Origin: JAEUTH01 sp039931675
GTDB lineage: Bacteria; Bacteroidota; Bacteroidia; AKYH767-A; OLB10
Assembly: GCA_039931675.1 (NCBI GenBank)
Contig: JBDTRM010000291.1
Coordinates: 9,380 to 73,379 of the forward strand
Length of the DNA: 64,000 bases
Reading direction: 5' to 3'
Below are positions 44,201 through 51,029 of the stretch, one piece after another. The notes below the pieces were generated by a model. That model had not been told where the DNA came from and ran no database searches. It saw nothing but the letters and a program-made list of their open reading frames with translations. Position 1 is the first letter of the stretch; each line of letters starts with the position of its first letter. The translations under genes were made by a program, and so were the position numbers.

Positions 44201-46238
44201 TACCCGTAATGGAACAGGTTGGATTGGCATTAACTACAAATGTCTGGCTGCATGAACTGGTGCATCCTCCTGCATTGGTAACAATTAAACTATAGGCTCC
44301 GGCCTGATTGAAAGTAGCACATTGAGTTGTAGTGCCGGTACTCCAATAGTAAGTTAATCCTGCAGGAGCACACCATTGTACATTACCGCTGCCGCAAACG
44401 CTTGTATTGCCTGTAATTGAACAGGCAGGTGTCGAACTTACAGTAACTGATTTGCTGCATGAATTTGTACATCCGTTTGCATCAGTAACGGTTACCGTAT
44501 AGTTCCCTATTGTGCTTAATGTTACACATTGAGTAGTTGCCCCTGTACTCCACAAATAAGAAGTTAATCCCGCAGGCGCGCACCATTGGGTTGAATTGCC
44601 GGGGCATATTCCAAAGCTGCCTGTAATTGTACAGGAAGGGTTTGCAACAATCAAAGTTTTACTGCTTGTATTCGTACATCCGTTTGAGCCCGTAATGGTT
44701 ACTGTATAGCTTGCCGCTGTATTTAATGCCGCACATTGCGTTGTGGCACCCATGCTCCATAAATAGGAAGTCAATCCTGCGGGAGCACACCATTGGGTTG
44801 AAACACCTAAGCAGGTTACGCTGTCACCCGTTATTGAGCTGACCGGGGTTTGATTAACCGTTATAGTAATTGAATCACAGGTAAATGTTCCGCAGGTATC
44901 TGTAATTTGCAAAAAATAAGTTTTGCTTACCGTTGGTGAAATAGTGATAATCTTAGTGGCGCCAATTGGTGTGCCGCTGCATGAATCTTTATACCATTTA
45001 TATAAACCCGTTAAACTTAACATACTTCCATTTGGAAAAAGTGATACAGGTTTACCTGAACAAACAGTATTGTTATTTGCATTAGAGCTTAAACCTGAAG
45101 CAGGCGCAAAACAAACAGGCGAAGGGCAGGTGAGTTTGAAATTATTTGGGGCACTCACTGCTCCATAATTTAAACAATCAGAACTTGATAATAAAAAATA
45201 ATAAGTGTGACCTGCAGTTAACGGTCCGAAATTACCACTCCATTGATAATGATCTGTTTCACACGCTATAAAATTCCAATTATTTTCGTTGCATCCCAGA
45301 CTTGCATCTTTATAATAAGCACCCATTTTTCCGGTATAAGTGCCTTTTGGTGAAATATAGTTGATGGCATAAATTCCTGTTGTATCGGCTATAATGCGAT
45401 AGAATTTTTGTGAACTGTTCATAGGGCAAATACTGCAGCCTGATAATGAAAAGCTTCCTAATTCTCCTGTAAAAGCCTGACCAAATACTGTATTATCGCA
45501 ACTTAAAATTTTTCCATTTTCACAATCTGGGGTTTTTAACGAGAGGTCTTTGGTAGCGAATACGTAACCATCACATTTCTTTTTCAAATGAAAATCATAC
45601 TTAGTACCTGGTGTTAATCCTGTAATTGTTATCGGGCTGCTTTGAGAATAAGCTGTTAGTAATGGAAGACCGGCAGGACCATATTCAACTGATACATCGT
45701 GGCTATAACTGTCCCAGGAGACTGTAACCGAATTGGAATTAAGATTAGTAAATTTTGCGGAATCAATAGAGTGGTAGCCAAAATAGGCCATAGGCGTAAT
45801 CCACATGGGCACTTGACCATCGAAGCCATAATCTATCACAATGTGATATGTTTTACCGCTATCAACTGGTAGAAAATACTTTCTATAATTTGAATATGCA
45901 CTGTAAAAAAATGAGTTCGCCTTTATATAGCCTGAGGTGGTGCATGTCGGTTGACTTTCTTTGTAAAACACATCACAATAATACCATGGTCCAAAATCAT
46001 CAAGGTCAACTTCCAAGACAGTTTTACAATAACTATAATAAGTAGTGCATCTCTCTTGTCCAGCATAAGTTTTAAAAGACCCGCTTAACGGGTAATTATT
46101 CCAGATACCAACAGTATCAAATGTAAGAGGAGTGCTAAAAAATTGAAACATTGGAAATCCTGGTGAAGGACAAGGCTGCGAAAAAGCCTTTCCGAAAAAA
46201 GATAAAAGAATGACGAGTAGAAATAGATTTCTTTTCAT
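41247..46238 (-). CDS. Giant exported protein with 12 cysteine-rich Ig-like repeats and T9SS type A tail
   Basis: This 1663-residue protein is read from the ATG at 46238, which begins a proper signal peptide (MKRNLFLLVILLSFFGKAFS). A longer frame reaches 46304, but a minus-strand promoter box at 46302-46309 argues for the later start. After an N-terminal ~440 residues, including an FN3-like region ('NSVTVSWDSYSHDVSVEYG') and an Ig-like domain, come 12 tandem repeats of about 70 residues (about 464-1300). These have the pattern C-SITG-VC-G-STQWCAP-SYLWSTGATTQC-YTVTVT-GC-SC. Three PKD-like domains follow ('ATSYIWTPPANAVVASGQG'). A type A sorting tail ends it ('MFPNPADDELTVSF', 'INPGVYFVEIKNG'). 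A stalk-like surface protein is expected; no enzymatic domain is visible. Confidence 0.85.
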   Translation of the reverse strand: MKRNLFLLVILLSFFGKAFSQPCPSPGFPMFQFFSTPLTFDTVGIWNNYPLSGSFKTYAGQERCTTYYSYCKTVLEVDLDDFGPWYYCDVFYKESQPTCTTSGYIKANSFFYSAYSNYRKYFLPVDSGKTYHIVIDYGFDGQVPMWITPMAYFGYHSIDSAKFTNLNSNSVTVSWDSYSHDVSVEYGPAGLPLLTAYSQSSPITITGLTPGTKYDFHLKKKCDGYVFATKDLSLKTPDCENGKILSCDNTVFGQAFTGELGSFSLSGCSICPMNSSQKFYRIIADTTGIYAINYISPKGTYTGKMGAYYKDASLGCNENNWNFIACETDHYQWSGNFGPLTAGHTYYFLLSSSDCLNYGAVSAPNNFKLTCPSPVCFAPASGLSSNANNNTVCSGKPVSLFPNGSMLSLTGLYKWYKDSCSGTPIGATKIITISPTVSKTYFLQITDTCGTFTCDSITITVNQTPVSSITGDSVTCLGVSTQWCAPAGLTSYLWSMGATTQCAALNTAASYTVTITGSNGCTNTSSKTLIVANPSCTITGSFGICPGNSTQWCAPAGLTSYLWSTGATTQCVTLSTIGNYTVTVTDANGCTNSCSKSVTVSSTPACSITGNTSVCGSGNVQWCAPAGLTYYWSTGTTTQCATFNQAGAYSLIVTNAGGCTSSCSQTFVVNANPTCSITGNASVCSGSSTQWCAPVGLTSYLWNTGATTQCINVSAVGNYTVTVTNASGCTSSCSKILAVNANPACSITGNTSVCFGNSTQWCAPSGLSSYLWNTGATTQCITVSATGYYTVTVTNAGGCTSSCSQILVLSGSIPTCTITGNSTICNGSSTQWCATAGMTSYSWSTGATSQCITVSAAGNYTVQITNASGCTCPCLKTLAVSGSAPTCSITGSGAICTGSSTQWCAPSGLTSYLWNTGATTQCITVSTAGNYTVTVTNASGCSSSCSQALVNGTAPVCSITGIGNVCPGSSTQWCAPAGLASYLWSTGGTTQCITLSTEGSYTVTVTNANGCTNSCSKTLGAAVAPTCNISGAQIVCSGSSNQWCATSGLASYLWSNGATTQCISLNIAGNYTVTVTKTNGCTSTCSKFATNTNLFCSITGNGAICSGSAHFCAPANLISYSWSTGATTQCITTSAVGIYTVTLTHADGCTASCTTSLAGTNPICLITGNGAICSGSSTQWCAPTGLASYLWNTGATTPCISVSTSGTYTVTVTDYGGCSNSCNKTLVVNPTPVCSITGNGGVCSGSSTQWCAPAGMASYSWSTGATTQCASIGGISGNYGVMVTNTAGCTSACQKTLTLSSNPPKPGTITAAGGNTKVCQGESKTYSISSVSGATSYIWTPPANAVVASGQGTTSATINFNSGFVTDSVKVAAINACGTGDYRALKITKGTIPAMPGIILGAVSGVCNTNGVSYLTNNVAGVTYNWTNSNTNFAVATGQGTSAITANFNSGYVTGTLTVTPTNGCGTGTARTLTVKGTPATPPVVGGATAVCANQHGVGYSIAPVTGATNYTWVGPTGSHINDGSVTSGGATLVTTATTITVNYGATAGNLKVRGNNNCGSGSYKTVAITFNCREAGATVLFDVSMFPNPADDELTVSFNSETQTNYSIEITDIIGKLLLLKNGMAEKGENNFILSLDEINPGVYFVEIKNGHNSRVLKLVVN
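42330..44850 (-). repeat. 12 tandem 210-bp units encoding six-cysteine Ig-like repeats
   Basis: Twelve in-frame units of about 70 codons were counted from the recurring 'CSITG' start and 'STQWCAP' motif. Most units have six cysteines at fixed positions. The first lacks two, and unit 10 carries SAHFCAP in place of STQWCAP. DNA copies have diverged, largely in third positions. Confidence 0.88.
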
Positions 46239-46301
46239 GGGTTCAGTTTTTAAGTAATTATTTGAGGGGTAATAAAGATGTTGAATCTTAATTTCGATTT
46301 T

Positions 46302-46336
46302 CAAATATACCTATAAAATTTAATGCTGCAATTCAA
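46302..46336 (-). promoter_or_regulatory. Bacteroidota-type promoter for the cysteine-repeat giant gene
   Basis: On the minus strand an exact TATATTTG (-7 type) occupies 46309-46302. A TTTTTG element sits 24 nt upstream (CAAAAA on the plus strand from 46334). Transcription would start about 55 nt before the ATG at 46238 and exclude the longer frame's start. Confidence 0.55.
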
Positions 46337-46458
46337 AAATTGCTGCAACTATCATTTCTCTGCCAAAAAAGCACTGGTACGATAAGTGATTATTTGCATA
46401 AACAAATAATTTTCAAAATCATTCGTCATTTCATTCTAACTTTTAATCTCTTATTCAA

Positions 46459-47382
46459 ATGGATAGCTATTCAAATCTTATCATCAATGCTGTTGACATC
46501 ATTAAAAATGCTGTCGTAAAGATTGATGTTTATCACGCCAATCAAAACAAGCAGCAACCTGCAGGCAACGGTTCGGGTTTTTTATTTTCTACCGATGGTT
46601 ACATTTTCACCAACTCTCACGTAGTGAATGGTGCAACAAAATTAAAGACAACCATGTATGATGGCACCGAAATGGAGGCCACAGTTGTTGGAGAAGACCG
46701 CCACTCTGACATTGCTGTTTTAAAAACCTACGCCAATGTGAGCACCACTGCACATCTTGGCGATTCAGCAGAAATAAAAGTGGGACAGTTGGTTATTGCA
46801 ATCGGTAACCCTTACGGATTTCAGCATACGGTTACAGCAGGTGTTATCAGTGCATTAGGACGAACACTCCGTACACAAACGGGAAGATTAATTGATAATG
46901 TTATTCAAACCGATGCTGCATTAAACCCCGGCAATTCAGGCGGACCGTTAATCAATGCTGATGGAATTGTTGTCGGAGTAAATACTGCAACAATAATGGG
47001 TGCGCAAGGTTTATGTTTTGCAATCAGCATTAATACAGCGAAAGAAATTGCATATCAACTCATTCAACATGGCAAAGTGCGTAGGGCTTACATGGGCTTT
47101 TCGTCACAGGTTGTTGACCTTGTTCCAAAATTGGTTCAGCATCACAATCTTAAAAACAAAAAAGGTTTGTTTGTGATTTCAGTTGAAAAAGGTTTTCCTG
47201 CAGAAGCAGGTGGAATGCGCGAAGGTGATTTTGTTATTGGATTTAATGATGTAGTTATTGAATCAATGGATGATCTTTTCAGAATGTTGACACAGGAAAG
47301 AATAGGTGAGTTTCAATACATCACTGTTTTACGTGGAAATGAAAAATTTGATTTGAGAATTACACCTGTGGAGTTGAAGTAA
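46459..47382 (+). CDS. HtrA/DegP-like trypsin-fold serine protease with PDZ domain
   Basis: This 307-residue protein has an S1C protease domain with catalytic His54 ('FTNSHVV'), Asp84 ('HSDIAVLK') and Ser160 ('NPGNSGGPL'). The context motif 'IAIGNPYGFQHTVTAGVIS' is also present. One PDZ domain (about 205-300) follows ('GLFVISVEKGFPAEAGGMRE', 'DLFRML'). The family degrades or chaperones misfolded proteins, usually in the periplasm. This member has no signal peptide or membrane anchor: the N-terminus is 'MDSYSNLIINAVDIIKNAVV'. It may therefore act in the cytoplasm, or its true start may be misjudged, although no upstream in-frame extension is obvious. It is monocistronic. Confidence 0.9.
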   Translation: MDSYSNLIINAVDIIKNAVVKIDVYHANQNKQQPAGNGSGFLFSTDGYIFTNSHVVNGATKLKTTMYDGTEMEATVVGEDRHSDIAVLKTYANVSTTAHLGDSAEIKVGQLVIAIGNPYGFQHTVTAGVISALGRTLRTQTGRLIDNVIQTDAALNPGNSGGPLINADGIVVGVNTATIMGAQGLCFAISINTAKEIAYQLIQHGKVRRAYMGFSSQVVDLVPKLVQHHNLKNKKGLFVISVEKGFPAEAGGMREGDFVIGFNDVVIESMDDLFRMLTQERIGEFQYITVLRGNEKFDLRITPVELK

Positions 47383-47414
47383 TATGCGCCTGAGTTATCC
47401 GAAGTCCAGTCCCT

Positions 47415-47490
47415 GGTTATTGTCATTCTGAGCAAAGCGAAGAAACTTTCTTCATAGGTAGCAATTACTTCATTTGGAGAAAGATGTTTC
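47415..47490. repeat. Probable interspersed intergenic repeat (GTCATTCTGAGC type)
   Basis: The phrase TTGTCATTCTGAGCAAAGCG followed by AAGAAACTTTC matches a motif I recall as frequent between Bacteroidota genes (GTCATTCTGAGCGAAGCGAAGAAT-like). A shorter related phrase, AATCGCAATGACG, occurs near 50552. No coding content is seen. Confidence 0.45.
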
Positions 47491-47601
47491 GTTTCACTCA
47501 ACAGGACATTATAGATATGACTTGAGCCGATCAACAAACAACCATTCAACCAACTTATAAATTCTCTTTTGTATGTTTACCGCAAACAAAAAAGCTATTT
47601 A

Positions 47602-49956
47602 ATGAGAAGCAGATTTATCACCATCGTAACCATTGCATTATGTTATACAGCAACGCAGGCGCAACTTTTTAAATCAAAAGATAAAGAAGTCAAGCCTATC
47701 ATTCCAGAAAATGCTTATCAAATTGTTCCGCAACCGGCATCGCTTACCCCTTTAAAAGGAAAATTTCATTTGCTTGAAAACGGTAAAATTGTTTTTGATG
47801 GACGCATAAAGGATTACAAGTTTGCCCCGCCTTATTTGTTAAGCGTTTTAAATCCTGCAACAGGTTACAAATATACTTTCGATAAAATGCAGCAGGGTGA
47901 TTCTCCCGGCAAGAATGACATCTCATTTGTATATGATAAAACGATAACCAATCGCGAAGCATACAATCTCGAAGTAAAAGATGATCGCGTAATTGTAAAA
48001 TGCAGTGGAGGTGCCGGAGCTTTTTATGCCATACAAACTTTGCTGCAGTTAATGGATGATTCTATTTATTATCAAAAGAAAATCTTAGGAAAGATATGGA
48101 CTATTCCTTGTGTTACTATTCAAGATGCGCCACGCTTTGGTTATCGTGGTATGCACCTTGATTGTGCTCGCCATTTGTTTCCAGTGTCGTTTGTCAAAAA
48201 ATATATTGACATGATGGCCATGCATAAGATGAATACATTTCACTGGCATCTTACTGATGACCAGGGCTGGCGAATTGAAATAAAGAAATATCCGAAACTA
48301 ACAACTGTTGGCGCGTTTCGCAAGGGAACCTTTCAATATACATCTCATGATTTGCCTCCCGTTTTTGATAAAACTCCTTACGGAGGATTTTACACGCAAG
48401 CCGATATCAAAGCAATAGTTAAGTATGCACAGGAACGTTATGTAACTATTATTCCTGAAATTGAAATGCCCGGTCATGCACTGGCAGCATTGGCATCATA
48501 TCCTGAATATGCCTGCAAAGACACCGTGATTGAAGTAGGTACTAACTGGGGTGTTTATGATGAAGCGTTTTGTCCAACTGAGAAAACATTTACGTTTCTG
48601 CAAGATATTTTAAACGAAGTGACTTTACTTTTTCCGGGAAAGTATGTCCATATTGGTGGTGATGAAGTTTTGAAATCGCGATGGAAGGAAAGCACTGCAT
48701 GCCAGGATTTAATGAAGCGTGAAAAATTGAAAGATGAAAATGAGTTGCAGAGTTATTTTATAAAACGCATTGAAAAATATCTTGTCACCAAGCAAAAACA
48801 AATAATTGGCTGGGATGAAATTTTAGATGGCGGCTTATCGCCCAATGCAACAGTGATGAGCTGGCGTGGCGAGGAAGGTGGTGTTGCAGCCGCCAAACAA
48901 AATCACGATGCCATTATGACTCCGGGCAACTTTTGTTATTTTGATCATTATCAATCTTTATCACCAAGTGAACCTTTTGCAGGTTGTTGTTATGTTCCTG
49001 TGAGCCAGGTTTACAGTTATGATCCTATTCCTAAAGGTTTAAACGAAACAGAAGCTGCACATATTTTAGGTGCACAAGGCAATGTGTGGACGGAGTACAT
49101 GAATAATTCCAATTACGTTGAATACATGATCATGCCACGCCAGTGTGCTTTAGCTGAAGCGCTGTGGACTCCAAAAGAAAAAATGAACTATGCGGATTTC
49201 AGTTCACGTATGGTCAGGCATTTCAATCGCTTCAACATATTGAAAATAAATTATGCAAAGCACATGATGGATGTTAGTGCAAAAATAAATTCAACGGCTG
49301 GAAAAGTTTCAGTCGAATTAAGTTCTGTTATACCAGATGCAAAAATATATTACACGTCTGATGGCAGTGCAGTTACTCCCGGTTCAACAACCTATACGGA
49401 AGCCGTTACAATTTCGAAGTCAGGAGTTTTTAAGGCTGCCAATTTTAAAGATGGAAGTAAAATCGGAAATGATTACGTGCAGCAATTCAATATGCACAAG
49501 GCCGCAGGCGTTGATATTAAATTGACTAACCAGCCATCATCCACTTACAATCCTGGCGGTGCATATTTTTTATTGAATGGAGTTGAAGGTTCTTCAAATT
49601 ATGGTGACGGACAATGGCTTGGTTTTAGCGGTGTTAACTTTGATGCAGTTATTGATCTAGGAAGCGATGTGGATGTGTCGGGCATTAAGATTAATTATAT
49701 TGTGAAAAATGATTCATGGATATATGCTCCTGTTAAGATTACTTATTCGGTGTCAACCGATGGCGTAAATTATAAAGAAGTATATAACGGTGTGCCTGAT
49801 GCAAGTAATGGATTGAAAAATGCTGCTGCAAAATTTGCAACAGAAAAAGCACGTTACATAAAAGTGTTAGCAGAAAATACGATGATAATTGCAGGTGGAA
49901 ATGCAGGTGCCGGAAACCCTGCATGGTTATTTGTAGATGAAGTGGTAGTTGAATAA
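47602..49956 (+). CDS. Beta-N-acetylhexosaminidase (GH20)
   Basis: This 784-residue secreted enzyme is read from the ATG at 47602, which starts a signal peptide (MRSRFITIVTIALCYTATQA). An upstream ATG at 47569 would add 11 residues. It has a GH20b N-terminal domain (about 35-160, 'IIPENAYQIVPQPASLTPLK'). The GH20 barrel follows with 'MHLDCARHLFPVSFVKKYID', 'FHWHLTDDQGWRIEIKKYP' and the catalytic pair Asp354-Glu355 in 'HIGGDEVLKSRW'. C-terminal to it are a chitobiase-like Ig domain ('AKIYYTSDGSAVTPGSTTY') and a discoidin-like module. It should release terminal GlcNAc or GalNAc from chitin, peptidoglycan or glycan fragments by substrate-assisted catalysis. The 33-bp gap to the next lipoprotein gene suggests an operon. 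Confidence 0.93.
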   Translation: MRSRFITIVTIALCYTATQAQLFKSKDKEVKPIIPENAYQIVPQPASLTPLKGKFHLLENGKIVFDGRIKDYKFAPPYLLSVLNPATGYKYTFDKMQQGDSPGKNDISFVYDKTITNREAYNLEVKDDRVIVKCSGGAGAFYAIQTLLQLMDDSIYYQKKILGKIWTIPCVTIQDAPRFGYRGMHLDCARHLFPVSFVKKYIDMMAMHKMNTFHWHLTDDQGWRIEIKKYPKLTTVGAFRKGTFQYTSHDLPPVFDKTPYGGFYTQADIKAIVKYAQERYVTIIPEIEMPGHALAALASYPEYACKDTVIEVGTNWGVYDEAFCPTEKTFTFLQDILNEVTLLFPGKYVHIGGDEVLKSRWKESTACQDLMKREKLKDENELQSYFIKRIEKYLVTKQKQIIGWDEILDGGLSPNATVMSWRGEEGGVAAAKQNHDAIMTPGNFCYFDHYQSLSPSEPFAGCCYVPVSQVYSYDPIPKGLNETEAAHILGAQGNVWTEYMNNSNYVEYMIMPRQCALAEALWTPKEKMNYADFSSRMVRHFNRFNILKINYAKHMMDVSAKINSTAGKVSVELSSVIPDAKIYYTSDGSAVTPGSTTYTEAVTISKSGVFKAANFKDGSKIGNDYVQQFNMHKAAGVDIKLTNQPSSTYNPGGAYFLLNGVEGSSNYGDGQWLGFSGVNFDAVIDLGSDVDVSGIKINYIVKNDSWIYAPVKITYSVSTDGVNYKEVYNGVPDASNGLKNAAAKFATEKARYIKVLAENTMIIAGGNAGAGNPAWLFVDEVVVE

Positions 49957-49989
49957 TATTTTCATAAAATCAAATTCAAATATATAAAC

Positions 49990-50451
49990 ATGAGATCAAT
50001 TGTAATGATGCTGCCGGTTTTATTAATAGTAGGCTGCGCAAGCAAAAAAAGTGTAAGCGGCACTTCAACGGTTCAGCCGCAAACTTCAACAACTACGAAT
50101 GACACGCCAGTTCAGTCGCAAACTTCAAAAACAATGAATGACTCTACGCCAATAACCCGTGCAGATACACTGCCACTAATTGTTGAGTTTTACAGTATTG
50201 GCGAAGGTGTAAAATCTGAACCCAAAACCAGGCTTGATGGTTTTATAAAAGATTATGAAAAGATTTTAAAACAATCTATTTCCTACCAGGTGATAAGCTG
50301 GGGCAGAGAAGGGGAGTACGATGCCTGTTTCAGATTGGCCAATCTCAACGAAGAACAACGACATACTTTTATTGCTGAATTGAAAAAGTTGTATGATGAA
50401 AAAAGTATGGTTCATGTTTTAGAGAATCAAACTTGCCAACATATCAGGTGA
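49990..50451 (+). CDS. Small lipoprotein of unknown function
   Basis: This 153-residue protein has a lipobox 'LLIVGC', so Cys16 is the likely lipidated residue. A Ser/Thr/Gln-rich linker with an internal near-duplication follows ('VQPQTSTTTNDT', 'VQSQTSKTMNDS'). The C-terminal globular part (about 60-150) reads 'LIVEFYSIGEGVKSEPKTRL' and 'SYQVISWGREGEYDACFRLA'. I do not recognise the domain. It lies 33 bp after the hexosaminidase gene and just before the 50486-50545 palindrome, which may end the transcript. Confidence 0.7.
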   Translation: MRSIVMMLPVLLIVGCASKKSVSGTSTVQPQTSTTTNDTPVQSQTSKTMNDSTPITRADTLPLIVEFYSIGEGVKSEPKTRLDGFIKDYEKILKQSISYQVISWGREGEYDACFRLANLNEEQRHTFIAELKKLYDEKSMVHVLENQTCQHIR

Positions 50452-50485
50452 TTATTTTTCAGACAGAATAAACTGATCGTGCTTA

Positions 50486-50545
50486 TGGTTGGTGTTTTTT
50501 TCACCAACCATTGACGTCAGTGGTTGGTGAAAAAAACACCAACCA
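50486..50545. repeat. Perfect nested palindrome (25-nt arms)
   Basis: The left arm 50486-50510 and right arm 50521-50545 are exact reverse complements (25/25). Each arm is itself a hairpin: TGGTTGGTG and CACCAACCA flanking seven T (left) or seven A (right). The 10-nt centre contains TGACGTCA, also palindromic. It may act as a bidirectional terminator-like structure or be the relic of a mobile palindromic element. Confidence 0.9.
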
Positions 50546-50592
50546 CACGCAGAATCGCAATGACGAATAACTGATACCCAATACCCAACAAC

Positions 50593-51006
50593 ATGTACTC
50601 TATAAACATTGACAAAGCCAAATTACAACCGGAGGTTATACATCGCTACCTGAGCGAAGAAAGTTATTGGGCAAAAAATATTTCATTGGAGCAAGTGATG
50701 AAGCGGATTGAAAATGCTTTTTGTGTGGGCATTTATTTTAAAGATGAGCAGGTTGGTTTTGCGCGTCTTATTACTGACTATACTTCATTCGCTTACCTCG
50801 CAGATGTTTTTATTCTTGAACCTCATCGGGGTAAAGGATTATCAAATCAATTGATGGAATTTATTTTAAGCAGAAATGAATTTCAAAACATCAGGCGTTT
50901 TATGTTGGCCACCCGCGATGCACATGCGCTTTATGAAAAGTTTGGATTCAGGCCAATTGCAAACCCTGAAAGATGGATGGAAATTCCTTTGAAAGAAGGT
51001 AATTGA
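50593..51006 (+). CDS. GNAT-family N-acetyltransferase
   Basis: This 137-residue protein has the single-domain GNAT layout. A short N-terminal strand/helix region precedes 'FCVGIYFKDEQVGFARLITD', then the acetyl-CoA-binding strand and loop 'DVFILEPHRGKGLSNQLMEF' (R-G-K-G-L motif). The closing beta-alpha unit is 'RFMLATRDAHALYEKFGFRP'. It should transfer an acetyl group from acetyl-CoA to a small amine or peptide substrate; the acceptor cannot be predicted. It ends 23 bp before the convergent OmpA-like gene with no obvious terminator between. Confidence 0.9.
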   Translation: MYSINIDKAKLQPEVIHRYLSEESYWAKNISLEQVMKRIENAFCVGIYFKDEQVGFARLITDYTSFAYLADVFILEPHRGKGLSNQLMEFILSRNEFQNIRRFMLATRDAHALYEKFGFRPIANPERWMEIPLKEGN

Positions 51007-51029
51007 ATTTATTCAGAGATTGAAATCAC

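Noticed and set aside
46239..46304. 22-codon N-terminal extension of the cysteine-repeat giant protein
   Set aside because: It begins at the predicted -7 promoter box and would bury the signal peptide. The ATG at 46238 is preferred.
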